From: Asterias rubens
Taxonomy: Eukaryota; Echinodermata; Asteroidea; Forcipulatida; Asteriidae
Direction: 5' to 3'
Assembly: GCF_902459465.1 (NCBI RefSeq)
Contig: NC_047068.1
Coordinates: 7,936,001 to 8,000,000, forward strand
DNA: 64,000 nucleotides
Part shown: piece after piece, positions 42,082 to 53,549 of the stretch
How the letters are laid out: every line of letters begins with the position of its first letter
How positions within the stretch are numbered: the first letter of the stretch is position 1
Program-made: the position numbers and the translations under genes
The notes under the pieces: model-generated
Databases searched by the model: none
Told to the model about the DNA's origin: nothing
The model's input: the letters and a program-made list of their open reading frames with translations, nothing else

Positions 42082-45000
42082 GTAAGAACCAGGCCTGGAA
42101 TTTCATCTTTGAAAGGGCCAGGCGTTTTTATTTTTTTTAAGGGAAATTTTATTTATTGAAAAATCTTCACGTCAATGGGAAACCAAGGCCACAACCATGT
42201 TTTTTGATGATTTGTGTAACATAAGATGTTGAAATTTGCCCTAAATAGTAACAAATTCTAGCATTGTATCACAAGTCATAACAATTCCAAGGCCTGATAC
42301 AACATCTGGTACAATTTCCCGCTTTTGTTTTAATTCCTCAGACTATGAACTATTGCCTATTTCGAGCAAGCTTTTAAATAGGAACCGTACTTTGAAACAC
42401 CCTTAAACAATTTAGGAATGAATGTCTGTGACACAAGTTAGCTCATGAGGTAACTAGACTTCAAATTAAAGTGGTAGCTTGTGATCAGGGAAGTCTGGCT
42501 CATTGTCTCCATGCCTTTTATTCCTGCCTTTGGGCTCTTTGGAAATGTTCCAGTAGAAACTAGCCTTCTCATAGAGGTGCCCTTTACTATGGAAGTACGA
42601 GAGTGTAGAAATCTTAAAGGCACTTGGCACATTTGGTAAGTGTCAAAGACCAGTATTCTCACCTGGTGTATCCCATCATGTATATTAGAATAATTAATCT
42701 GTTGAAATTTTGGCTTAATTGGTTATTGAAATTGGAAGAGAATAAGAAAAAAATGGCGGTACAAATATGTGTGCTTTCAGATGCATATTTAGAAGGCTTC
42801 AGGGCTGAAATTGTTTATTGTTTGAGTGAGAAATTACCTCATTCTCAAAATATTTTACTTCAGAGGGAGCTGTTTCTTAAAATGTTTTAGACAATCAACA
42901 GCTCTCTATTCCTCGTTACCATGTAAGTTTTTATGCTAACAATATTTTGAGTAATTACCAAAAGTGTCCAGTGCCTTTAAGATGAGTTGTCTGTGAAGCT
43001 ACACTGATTTGTATTGTGACATCAGATCGTGCAATTGTGTCGTGGTCATTCATTTTTTGATGATCAAAGGTCAGACCCAAAATCCCAACTTGTTTAATTT
43101 CTTTGTTCACAAATGAAATATAAACTCACTGATATTATTTTTTCTCTTTTAGTTTTTCAGTAACTCCCGATGGCCAACAACTCTCTGTAGTAGAAATCAA
43201 CATAGAACACAACCACCAGCTTGGTGAGGAAAGCCCTCATAAAAGGCAGCTGAGTGCTGATGAAGTAGAGGCGTCATGCAGCGGTGTGAAGGTATTATTG
43301 ATAGAAATAAAAAGCTTCACAGACTTAAAGCCATTATACACTTTCGGTACAGAAAAACAAAAAGTTCACAGATTTACAAATAATTAACAGGGTTCACAGA
43401 AGGTAATGGTGAAAGACTTCTCTTGAAATATTGTTCCATGAAAAGCTTTACTTTTTGAGAAAACATCAAAACAATATCAATTCTCGATAGCGAGAATTAC
43501 GGATTTATTTTAAACACATGTCATGACACGGCGAAACGTGCGAAAACACGTGGGTTTTCCGTTATTTTCTCCCGATTCCGATGACCGCTTGAGCGTAAAT
43601 TTTTACAGGTTTGTTACTTTATATATAAGTTGTGATACACGAAGTGTGGGACTTGGACAATACTGTTTACCGAAAGTGTATAATGTCTTTAAGGAGGCTG
43701 GCTGAATTGAGTTTCATCTTTACATCATTATAAAGAGCAGAAAGTAGACAAAAGTGTTAAAGGCAGTGGACACTATTGGTAATTGTCAAAGACTAGCCTT
43801 CACACTTGGTGTATCTCAACATATGCATAAAATAACAAACCTGAGAAAATTTGAGCTCAATCGGTCATTGAAGTTGCGAGATAATAATGAAAGAAAAATA
43901 ACCCTTGTCACACGAAGTTATGTGCGTTTAGATGGTTGAATTCGAGACCTCAAGTTCTAGATCTGAGGTCTCAAAGTCAAGTTCGTGGAAAATTACTTCT
44001 TTCTCAAAAACTATGGCACTTCAGAGGGAGCCGTTTCTCACAATGTTTTATACCGTCAACCTCTCCCCATTACTCGTCACCAATAATTATTTTGAGTAAT
44101 TACCAATAGTGTCCACTGCCTTTAACTAAAATATGTAGATATGATAACATTTGGACAACAATGACAGCAATTCAGACATGGACAACAATGACAGCAACTC
44201 AAACACGGACAACAATGAGGTTGTTCAGGTAGTTCAGTTATGCCATATGTACGGAACAAATAGCTGCTGTAGCTATACGGCCTGCTGGCATTTACCAGAC
44301 CAGTTGTTTTGTTTTACCAGAAAAGTTGAGGTCCGTCATGGCCAAGCGGTTAAGAGCACCAGATTATTATTTTTGTTGTTGATTATAGCCGAGTAGGTTT
44401 GAGTTCCGGTCGGCACTTGCGCCCTTTAGCAAGATTACCATAATAGGAGACTTTTTGGGACGATAGGTGGCAGCAGACTTACCGGGTAAAGCCATTGTTC
44501 TCAGAATTATGCGCATGCTCAGAACTACGTAAACAATGGAAATTTACCCGGTAAGTCTGCTGCCATCTAGCGTTGGAAAGTCTCCCATTGAGTTGTCCTG
44601 TGGATGGGGCATTCAATTATAAGCCATATGTCCCATTTACTCGGGTATGTAGTGCAAACAAAACAAAAGAGCCCAGGGGTGGGTTTCACAAAGAGTTAAG
44701 ACTAGTCTTATTTCAAGTTAGGACGAGTTACTCGTCCTACGAGTTACTCGTCCTAACTTTTTATAGGACTAGCCATACATTTTTAATATCTCCTAGGACT
44801 ATTCCTAAGTTAGGACTAGTCTAAACTCTTTGTGAAATTGACCCTTATTGTGGGAGAACACTTATCATGCAAGCATTTATTTAATTATTTATTATTACCG
44901 GTATTTATTTATTTCTTATACACCTGAGGAAACCGATCAGTGAAACACTGTTTTTCAGAGGTGCCCAGCACAAGGGGATTGAAAATAATGTATTGCAAAT

Positions 45001-47066
45001 TGTAGGGCATTCTAACCAAAGAAAGGATGTCAATCATTCTCCCTGGATAGTATAAGGTCTTTTTTTAATATTTTCACTGTCAGCATTGTTACACTTGGAA
45101 ATGAATTTCTAGTTGTTTTCATGGTTTGAAGACACTGGACACTATTGGTGATTGTGTCAAAGACCAGTCTTCTCACTTGGTGCATCTCAACATATGCAGA
45201 AAATAACAAACCTGTGAAAAATTTGAGCTCAGTTTTTAGATGATAATGAAAGATAAAACACCCTTGCCACACAAAGTTGTGTGGGTTTAGATGGGTGATT
45301 TCGAGACCTCAAATTCTAAATCTGAGGTCTCAAAATCAAATTCGTGGAAAATTACTTCTTTCTCGAAACTATGTCACTTCAGAGGGAGCCGTTTCTCACA
45401 ATGTTTTATACCATCAACCTCTCCCCATTACTCATCACCAAGTAAGGTTTAATGCTAATAACTATTTTGAGTAATTACCAATAGTGTCCACTGCCTTTAA
45501 TGATTAATCAACTCAACCGTAAAATTAAAATAAATAAGAAAACACAAAAACTTTGTTTTTTTCTTGTCGTTGCAGAAGAAAGGGAGAAAAGAGGCCCAGA
45601 GTAGTTCAGAGGACGGAACAGAACAGGACAATTCCGAAGCTTCAATTCAATCAAAGACAGAATACATCAACAAAGTCAGATCAATAATTGCTCAACTATC
45701 GCCCCGTGGAGATTTTCCCGGAGTTCTGGAAAGCGAATATGTAGACGACGGAACGGTCTCGAGTATTTACTTCCAAGATCCAGAGATGAAACGAGTCTAC
45801 GCCGCCTATCCAGAGTTTCTTATTATTGACACCTCCTGCACGCCTGAGTTTTTCAATATGCCCATGTACATTTACGTCTTGTTAGCTGAGGACAGTAACG
45901 GAGACAGGGAAATTGTCGCTTTCTTCCTCGTCAGACGGCACGATCGCAACATCCTTCAAGCTATGATGGATAAGTTCAAGTTACTCAACCCAGCATGGAA
46001 TGACACGCATGTCTTGATGGTTGACCCAGACTTTGCAGAACGGAAACTCTTGCAGCACGAGTTTATGTTCGCTGCGGTGCAATTTGGTCATAATCAGGTG
46101 ATCCAGAAATTCAAACAGGAACTGAGAAAGACAGAGATGGAGTTAACTCGCGGGCAGAGACTGTTTTGCATGAGGCTCTTCAGGAAACTAGAAGCTTCTC
46201 TTTCCGAACTTGAATACGACAAGTTGTATCAACAACTTGTAAATTCAGGTTTGGAAACCGTGATTGAGTATTACAATGCAAAGTGGCATAACAACCGTGA
46301 AGAATGGGTGGTAGGTTTCAAGCTCAGAGACTTATATATTAAAGGAGCAACTCCAGACAACCTCAAACCCGTAACTGAGATGCTGACAGATATCTCAGAG
46401 AATATGTCATCCCCAGAGGAAGTAGTTAGTAACTTACAGGAGTTGGTCGGGCTACTCAGGGAAAAGCGTGACCACAAAGCATCGACAATACTCGACAAGA
46501 TTCAAAACCCGCCAACAGACTCTACGCTAAGGGAATATCAGGAGTACACAACACCCCACGCCATGAGGCACATTAAGAAGCAGCTAAAGCAGAGTTGGAA
46601 AGTCAAAGTCGTGGCCGACATCAATCAACAGTCTTCTTGGAAGGCGGTCTCCAAATATGAAAGCTACGATGTCACGGTGAATTCCTGTCCATGCCAGCTC
46701 TTTGAGTGTCTTTATCTGCCTTGCAGTCATATCTTTGCCGTCCGTCGCTTTAAAGGCCTCCCCCTGTTTTTGAAGGAGGTGGTCGGGTCAAGATGGACCA
46801 TGGAGCATTATAAGTCCTCCTGTCGACTTGTCCCCCAAGTTTCTCGCCCATTTCCAGGGAAATGCGTCCGAACAATCAGACCCCACCTTCTATCACACCA
46901 AGAGAAATACCAGCGGGTAGATCGAATCACTAATGAGCTGGCATTGATTATATGCGACGCACCACCAGACAAGTTCGATAATGAAGTTGAAACTGTCAAG
47001 AAGCTGTTGTCCATCCTTCAAAACGGTTCAACAGCGAGGCTAACTGAGATACCCGAAACACCTTGA
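41750..47066 (+). CDS. ZSWIM3: ZSWIM3-like protein, MULE-transposase-derived, 653 aa
   Basis: Exons 41750-42081, 43153-43291 and 45576-47066 join in phases 2 and 0 into 654 codons. The N-terminal third (about residues 25-140) is a FAR1-like DNA-binding region with LKYYAVTFSCVHQGQPC and a closing EHNH. The middle is a MULE-type RNase-H fold: LIIDTSC (Asp242), MVDPDF (Asp307), then WHNNREEWV. The SWIM zinc finger is Cys528-x-Cys530, Cys540-x-His542 (CPCQLFECLYLPCSH). Order and length match vertebrate ZSWIM3 (about 696 aa). ZSWIM1, the nearest alternative, is shorter. Its cellular role is poorly known; DNA or protein binding through SWIM is inferred. Both introns contain family A MITEs. Confidence 0.92.
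42614..42980 (+). mobile_element. MITE family A in intron 1
   Basis: Tips TTAAAGGCACTTGGCACATT and AGTGTCCAGTGCCTTTAA. Confidence 0.85.
43153..43291 (+). CDS. ZSWIM3: ZSWIM3-like exon 2
   Basis: The acceptor TTCTCTTTTAG and donor GTGAAG|GTATTA enclose FSVTPDGQQLSVVEINIEHN and HQLGEESPHKRQL, completing the FAR1-like domain. A frame scan misses it. Confidence 0.9.
43324..43693. mobile_element. MITE related to family A, different tips
   Basis: Tips TTAAAGCCATTATACACTTT and AAAGTGTATAATGTCTTTAA. The sub-terminal ACAGGTTTGTTACTTTAT is like family A. The centre has the dyad ATTCTCGATAGCGAGAATTA. Confidence 0.85.
43757..44125 (+). mobile_element. MITE family A in intron 2
   Basis: Tips TTAAAGGCAGTGGACACTAT and AGTGTCCACTGCCTTTAA. 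Confidence 0.85.
44332..44445 (+). repeat. tRNA-derived SINE head
   Basis: GTCATGGCCAAGCGGTTAAG (A box) and GAGTTCCGGTCGGCAC (B-box side) resemble the SINE at 5366. The middle is replaced by TTATTTTTGTTGTTG. Confidence 0.6.
44445..44587. mobile_element. palindromic MITE
   Basis: Arms sharing GGCAGCAGACTTACC(C)GGTAAA pair across 143 bp, tipped by GGAGACTTT and AAAGTCTCC. Confidence 0.85.
44680..44845. mobile_element. palindromic MITE family E
   Basis: GTTTCACAAAGAGTTAAGAC and its complement bound TAGGACGAGTTACTCGTCCT-type dyads. Confidence 0.8.
45129..45500 (+). mobile_element. MITE family A in intron 2
   Basis: Tips AAGACACTGGACACTATTGG and AGTGTCCACTGCCTTTAA. It ends 75 bp before exon 3. 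Confidence 0.85.
45576..47066 (+). CDS. ZSWIM3: ZSWIM3-like exon 3 with SWIM finger
   Basis: The acceptor is TCGTTGCAG. It encodes the whole transposase-like core and the SWIM finger and ends TEIPETP then TGA. No frame damage occurs in 497 codons. Confidence 0.95.
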   Translation, partial: KKGRKEAQSSSEDGTEQDNSEASIQSKTEYINKVRSIIAQLSPRGDFPGVLESEYVDDGTVSSIYFQDPEMKRVYAAYPEFLIIDTSCTPEFFNMPMYIYVLLAEDSNGDREIVAFFLVRRHDRNILQAMMDKFKLLNPAWNDTHVLMVDPDFAERKLLQHEFMFAAVQFGHNQVIQKFKQELRKTEMELTRGQRLFCMRLFRKLEASLSELEYDKLYQQLVNSGLETVIEYYNAKWHNNREEWVVGFKLRDLYIKGATPDNLKPVTEMLTDISENMSSPEEVVSNLQELVGLLREKRDHKASTILDKIQNPPTDSTLREYQEYTTPHAMRHIKKQLKQSWKVKVVADINQQSSWKAVSKYESYDVTVNSCPCQLFECLYLPCSHIFAVRRFKGLPLFLKEVVGSRWTMEHYKSSCRLVPQVSRPFPGKCVRTIRPHLLSHQEKYQRVDRITNELALIICDAPPDKFDNEVETVKKLLSILQNGSTARLTEIPETP

Positions 47067-47088
47067 CTAGGTTTGTGGGGAGTTTGGT

Positions 47089-47436
47089 CATTGGGGCCCA
47101 TTTTCATAGAGCTAGCTGCTTAAGCAGGAAGTATTGCTGAACAGTTTTCTGCTAAGCAAAAATGAGCAGAATACCAGTCACAAATTGTACATATAACTTT
47201 GTAGTTTGGCTAATAACCTTAATCTGGTTAGCAAAATGTTGATGTGCTTAGCTAATCTTTGTGCTTAGGGCCCAATTTCATAAAAACTTGCTAAGCACAA
47301 CAAATCTTGCTTACTAACTGGTTGCCAGACAGAATTCCATAATGTCTTATTTGTTGACTGGTGCTCCAATCTTGTTTTGCTCAGCAAAGAAATTTGCTCA
47401 GCAGTATTTTCTGCTTAACAGCTTTATGAAATTGGG
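47089..47436. repeat. palindromic repeat family D, two units
   Basis: GGGCCCATTTTCATAGAGCT opens one unit and GGGCCCAATTTCATAAAAAC a second at 47269. Both carry GCTAAGCAAAA and TACCAGTCACAA-type segments, also at 61095, 61684 and 62697. Confidence 0.65.
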
Positions 47437-47833
47437 AAGTGATTGGCTAGTTCAGAGTGACAATCTGATGTCTCACAGACGAAACAAACTCTGTATAAAA
47501 CACAGACAAGTTTGCTCAGACCGAAAAAACTAATATCGAAAGGTAAATAAACAAATTTTCTTCTTTAGCCTTGTAAGCCCAGACCCTAGGGCACTGTCCA
47601 AATGATAGAAATGACAAAATAAAAAAAGGACATGGCACAAAATTAACATGTTTCTCGTCTGGAGTCGTTGAAAGAAAAGGAAGGAAGTGGTCCTTTTTGA
47701 TAGTTATTTTCCATGTTATAGTTTTTTTTTTTTTTTTTTCCAAGTTTTTTTATTTCCTCGCCCTAGTTTTCACCAAATTGATCTGTACATACATGTCTAA
47801 TTGATCTGATTATGCTGTATTTTTTATTTGTCA

Positions 47834-47839
47834 AATAAA
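47834..47839 (+). terminator. candidate polyadenylation signal for the ZSWIM3-like gene
   Basis: AATAAA about 770 bases past the stop, followed by TTATGTTTTAG. An earlier AATAAA at about 47547 is also possible. Confidence 0.35.
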
Positions 47840-48796
47840 ACAGAAAGTTATGTTTTAGTCGATAATTACCCTCAAATATAGCGATTTACAGAAAAAAGGG
47901 GATGGAAATGATGATTTAGTTGGAAAATATATTCTTTTCAAATAAATTCCAATAATAAAAGGAGGTTTTATCAAAAAATGAAGGCAGGTGGAATGAGAAT
48001 ATATTAAATGTTGTTATACACCCCCGACTATAAAGTGTAGAAAACAAAACTTGTTTTAGCTCATAAATCTGCCTGGCAAGTACTACTTTTTCTTTTTTTT
48101 TACAATACATCATGGGTTAAAAGAAGTAATATCGCCCAAGCTTAGCAAGTAGACATACATGTATGTATGTATATTGATACCATACCATGCAATGCCTCAA
48201 ATCCCTTATTAATATTTCTGTCCACCTATTCTCCTTTAGTTAAATTGTTTATGTTTGTGGTCTGTTCCTTTTGTTTTTGCTGTAAACTCTGTCAGTTGGT
48301 TTTTGTCAGTGGGCGTTTAAATATAAGCCTCCTTTTATGGCTTCTTAAAGTTCCTCCATATTGGTTTGCTCTTGATCTATTTCATTTTTCGTTTTTTTTC
48401 AATCATTTTTTGATCGTCTTTGATTTAAATAGTTATTATAAATTTATTTATTTTTCTTTATCTTTAACCAATAAGAAACCAAATTAAAAAACAAATTATG
48501 TTAAATTAAAAAACAAAAACAACAACAGTTTTGCAGTATGACCATGTATATTAAGATTTGAAGCTATTTTCAAGTGTTCTTTTCAAATTGTTAATTTGTT
48601 CGTAAATTGTGCTCAATCGTTTACCTCTGTTAAACACCTCGGTACCCTGTTTTTGGTTAAGGATTTTATATAAAAAGGCTTTAAAAGCTGTGTTATTACT
48701 ATTACTATGGGAGAATATAATTAACTAAGGTAATCAGTAACACCATGTAATAATCTATGTATTTAGTTGTGATGGTCCTGAACAAAATCCTGTGGC
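47840..48796. other. AT-rich intergenic stretch
   Basis: ATGTATGTATGT lies near 48161. No gene is visible. Confidence 0.4.
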
Positions 48797-49174
48797 TTAA
48801 AGACACCACTATTGGTAATTGCCAAAGACTAGCCTTCACAGTTGGTGTATCTCAACATTTGCAACAAACCTGTTAAAATTTGAGCTCAATCGGTCGTCGA
48901 AGTTGCGAGATAATAATGAAAAAAAAAAAAAAAAACTTTTGTCACAAGAAGCTGTGTGCTTTCAGATGCTTGATTTCTCGCATTCTAAATCTGAGGTCTC
49001 AAAATTGAATTTGTGGAAAATTACTTATTTTCTCGAAAACTACATTACTTCAGAGGGAGCTGTTTGTCCACAAAGTTTTATACTATCAACAGCTCCCCAT
49101 TATACTCGTTACCAAGAAAGGTTTTATACTAATAATTATTTTGAGTAATTACCAATAGTGTCCACTGCCTTTAA
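48797..49174 (+). mobile_element. MITE family A
   Basis: Tips CTTAAAGACACCACTATTGG (four bases lost from the tip repeat) and AGTGTCCACTGCCTTTAA. It contains an A17 run. Confidence 0.8.
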
Positions 49175-49749
49175 CAACTAGATGCACTTCAATCAGTATG
49201 CTTCGACGCTCTTCAGAAGAACGCTTTCAGTTGTTCAGCTGCCAGTTCTTTTCAGGGCCATCACAACTAATTTACATGATATTACTACAAACCTTACTAG
49301 GTATTGCTCAGGTTTTTTTTTTGCTTAGTAGTAGAACCTTGTTAATAGCAGTTAAACAGTTTCAACTTGACTGTTGAGCTGTCATGGTATGCGCCATCTT
49401 GTTCAAGGGGTAAATGTGTTAACTTTAAACATGCTTTGCTGTTTGCAACTCATACTGCAACCTTTCCATGCTTGAAGTTCTTCTGTGCCGAATGTGAATG
49501 CGAATTTTGATGTCATATCTTCTTTTTTTGGATGGGTTTATTTTGCAGAAGGTGATCTCAACTCTTCCAAATTACAGATTCAAATTCGCAGGAAGTATGA
49601 ACCAGGCTTAAGGAGCGACAACACATGTTTGACAAACTAAAATAAAAGTCTGCCCCTTGAACAAGATGGCGCTCTAACCTTGAAAGTGCTCATATGCCCA
49701 GAGTTTAGTTGATGTTTGGAGTTATACATAGATGCAAATCATATAGATA

Positions 49750-50670
49750 TTTAAAGTCACCTGGAAATAGAATTTGTTTTCTTTCAAACATTAGAGTATA
49801 TGCTTACGAACAATAAAACAATTTTTTTAGTAATTGTTTGTTACGATTTATATGTTTAAAAAATATATAAAGTTGTTTGGGGCTGACTCCGCCTACCCCT
49901 TTTGTGACGTCAATCGAGGCAGACTTTGCCTGCAATGCGTATAGTAAACACACGTGCAACGTACATGTACGTCCAAGTCGTGAGTTGGTACATTTCAAAA
50001 AGTGTTTTTCTGCATTCAGTTTTTGAAACGTACAAACTCACGACTTGGTCCGTACATGTACTTTGCAATTGTGTTTACTCTACGCATTCAAGCAAAGTCT
50101 GCCTCGATTGACGTCAGGAACAGCGCCCTCTCGGGTCGGGGTCTACTCTTAAATTTGTAAATAACATAAGAACTGATTTTTTAAAACCTTAGTTAAAGGA
50201 ACACGTTGCCTTGAATCGGTCGAGTTGGTCTTTGAAAAGCGTTTGTAACCGTTTGTTATAAAATGCATATGGGTATAAAGATGTTTAAAAAGTAGAATAC
50301 AATGATCCACACAAACATGCCTCTAAATTGCACGGTTTTCCCTTTACCTTGTCGACTAACACGGGCGGCCATTTATGGGAGTCAAACTTTTGACTCCCAC
50401 AATAGGCCGACCGTGTTAGTTTGCACAGTAAAAGGAAAACCACACAATTTCGAGGCGAATTTGTGTGGATCATTGTATTCTACTTTTTAAACATCTTTCC
50501 AACCATATGCATTTTTATAAAAACGGTTACAAACGCTTTTTGAAGACCAACTCGACTGATCCAAGGCAACGTATTTCTTTAACTGTTTATTCACATTCCA
50601 CTCATCAAAACACATATATTAGTGAAAAAAGCTTTATTTTGAAAAAATACCACTTCCAGGTGACTTTAAA
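49750..50670. mobile_element. outer palindromic element with nested MITE F
   Basis: TTTAAAGTCACCTGGAA and TTCCAGGTGACTTTAAA form the ends. Inside, 49903-50116 is a long inverted repeat (GTGACGTCAATCGAGGCAGA; CACGACTTGG arms), and 50193-50582 is a MITE F insertion. Confidence 0.75.
50193..50582. mobile_element. MITE family F, second copy
   Basis: Tips TTAAAGGAACACGTTGCCTT and AAGGCAACGTATTTCTTTAA. Arms pair through GATCCACACAAA and CGGCCATTTATGGGAGTCAA. Confidence 0.85.
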
Positions 50671-50783
50671 AGAAATGTAATCACACTTGCCCACAAATTG
50701 TTGATTTTTGATAATTGTGTTTTGTAAAAACCAATCACGACAATCTAGACAATAAATATTACGAAATGAATGTTTGAATGATT

Positions 50784-51152
50784 AAAGTGAAGGTAATTAC
50801 TCAAAACAAATATTAACTTAAAACTGACTTGGTAACGAGCATAGGAGAGCTGTTGAGAGTATAAAACATTGTGAGAAACGGCTCCTTCTAAAGTAGCATA
50901 GATTTTGAGAAAGAGGTAATTTCTCCCTAAAATAATAAAAGACTTCTAGCCACAAGTTTTTTATTTCTATCCGAAAGCACACAAATTCGTCCAACAAGGG
51001 TCTTGTTTTTTTCTCTCATCATTTTCTCGCAACTTCGATCATGACCAATTTAGCTCAAATTTGTACAGGCTTGTTATTTTATGCTTATGATGGGATACAT
51101 CAAGTCGGAAGACTAGTCTTTGACAATTACCAAACGTGTACCTTCTCTTTAA
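50784..51152 (+). mobile_element. MITE family A, AAGGTACAC sub-family
   Basis: It starts TTAAAGTGAAGGTAATTAC and ends ACGTGTACCTTCTCTTTAAA. The interior matches 12769-13141. Confidence 0.8.
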
Positions 51153-51569
51153 ATGGTTCATAAGCGTGCCTTGAAGCTGTTTTTTTATATTTTATTCCTT
51201 GAATGAAGGCCATATTCTTTAAAAAGGTAAAAAAGTTTAAAGTCTTCAGGTTTATTCTTCTCCCTTTTTTACAAAGTGATAAGTTCAGTTGTAGTTTGAG
51301 TTTTGTCCATGATCACTTTGTCAATGAGACAAAAATTGTTGAGATTTGTTTATTAAAAGCGTACAAAATGCAAACCCAAGTTTCATGTGTTATATTCAAC
51401 CTTAATAGCACTTCGTTCTAATGATGTCACTAGACGCTCAAAATTCCCCCAGACGACATTGCAATGATTTGGTAAAAGAGCAGGCCAATTTCATTATGAC
51501 ATATTACGGAAAGAGCCAATTTTGACGGAAATGGGAAAACAATATTGCAATGTCGTTTGGGGAAAGAAA

Positions 51570-52330
51570 ATTCGCGTCCGGGCCCCGCTATGCCGGGAAA
51601 AATTTAGGCTGTAGATGCTCTCTGGTGCAATGTTTGAATTTAATGCCCATTTCAAGCCATGATGCACCTTTTATTGCTATCTTGGTTATAGTTCCTCAAA
51701 CACAACTCATAGCTTCTTATCCATATTGCTCGGACGGCGTTTCATCCCTATCATCACCAGCTTCGTCAAGGGTCAAAACAAAACAAAAATTAGAGGGGGG
51801 GGGGGGGGGGGGCAAATCTATTTAAGATGGAGCATGCTATAAGGCAGAACTCTCTAAATGTAAAAGAGTGAAAACATTACTCTTTACATTTCGAGCGGTA
51901 CCTCAAATGGCTCTTTAAAAAGAGTGATGACTGAGTAAAAAAATCATTCAAAAAGATGCAAATGAGTGGAAGACCACTCGAAAAAGCGCTTTTTCACTCT
52001 TTTGCATTTAGAGAGAACGCTAAGTCTTTTACGGCTGGGGTCCGGGCCTGCCTAAAGGCCCGGGACAATTTTGCATTCAAGATGCTCTGTGGCAAAAAGA
52101 ATGGAACAGAACACAAGCCTTTAAAATGTGAGCAGCAGTAGAACCTTTTGAGTTTACAGCATCTTCAGGTGCGGATCTATGACACAAATTTTAGGGGGCA
52201 CATCTGTCAAAGAGTGAGCATGCGAGTGTGATGCCTTGCGTGGGGGCCGGTCCGCCGCGTCCGGGGCCGCTTCAGGGCCCGGGAAAACTTTGCATTTGAG
52301 ATGCTCTGTGGTGCAATCTTGGGCCAATTT
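51570..52330. repeat. repeat-rich GC patch
   Basis: A segment with GGCCCGGG and GATGCTCTGTGGTGCAAT occurs three times (51575-51635, 52056-52100, 52275-52325). A poly-G run lies at 51796. Confidence 0.5.
51846..52018. mobile_element. palindromic MITE
   Basis: CTCTCTAAATGTAAAAGAGTG pairs with CACTCTTTTGCATTTAGAGA at the other end. No ORF. Confidence 0.75.
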
Positions 52331-52590
52331 TGAGGGGGACATTTGATAATAGTGGTCCCACCCTTCAAAAAGTTGTGTCATCCTTTACCCTCAGGATCAT
52401 ATGCCCATGGCGGGACACAGGGTTTGGTCTTACACAGTGTAATACTTGAGCTTCATGATAGGCCCTAAGGTGGTCAAAAAGATGGGGGGGGGGGGACACA
52501 CTTCATAAGTGTGTCCCCCACACTCCGAACCGAAAGATTGGGGGACATGTCTCCCCCCCCCCTGATTAACGCCCATGATCTGATAGATGA

Positions 52591-52736
52591 CCTCGATTTC
52601 ACAAAGAGTTCAGACTAGTCTTATCTCGAGTTAGGACGAGTTACGGTCCTAACTTAGGACTAGCCATACATTTTTAATATCTCCTAGGACTAGTCCTACG
52701 TTAGGACTAGTCGTAACTCTTTGTTAAATCGACCCC
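52591..52736. mobile_element. palindromic MITE family E
   Basis: TCGATTTCACAAAGAGTT and AACTCTTTGTTAAATCGA tips flank a TTAGGACTAGTCC-type body. Confidence 0.8.
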
Positions 52737-52898
52737 GGGCAAATTGTAAGGAGCTAAATCGGTCCACTAACTAATACCTAATTAGCCGGGTAATACAAGC
52801 CATAAACTAACAGTTCACCGATACACAACACTTTATTTGTTTGTAATGTGACTGCTCACCCCAGTTAATATTTGCTGGTAATAGTTGGGAAACTGCAC

Positions 52899-53278
52899 AG
52901 ACACTGGACACTATTGTTAATTGTCAACGACCAGTCTTCCCACTTCCCACTTAAACATTATGCATAAAATAACAAACCTGTGAAAATTTGAGCTCAATCA
53001 GTCGTCAAAGTTGGGAGAAAAATGAAAGAAAAAACACCCTTGTCACATGAAGTTGTGTGCTTTCATATGCTTGATTTCGAAACCTGAAATTCTAAATCTG
53101 AGGTATCGAAATCAATTTCGTGGAAAATTACTTCTTTCTCGAAAAATACGCCACTTCAGAGGGAGCCGTTTCTCACAATGATTTTTACTATCAACCTCTC
53201 CCCATTACTCGTTACCAAGTAAGGATTTATGCTAAACATTATTTTGAGTAATTACCAATAGTGTCCAATGCCTTTTAA
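52899..53278 (+). mobile_element. MITE family A
   Basis: Tips AGACACTGGACACTATTG and AGTGTCCAATGCCTTTTAA. Confidence 0.85.
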
Positions 53279-53394
53279 AAAGTTATGAAATATTAGTTTT
53301 ATTATTCATCACTGTCTTCCTTATATCAGGAAACACAACACAATCCACAGGCGCCCCAATAAAATTGCTTCACAGCCCAACCAATTAAACTATG

Positions 53395-53520
53395 GCATAA
53401 TTACTCAAAATAATTATTATCATAAAACCTTTCTTGATTACGAGTAATGGGGAGAGGTTGATGGTATAAAACATTGTGAAGAGCAGCTCCTGAAGTAGTT
53501 TTCTAGAAAGAATTGTAACA
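53395..53520 (-). mobile_element. MITE family A fragment
   Basis: ATTACTCAAAATAATTATTA to GAGGTTGATGGTATAAAACA are family A. Both tips are missing. Confidence 0.65.
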
Positions 53521-53549
53521 ATAACTTGGAAACCCATTTTCAGTGAATA

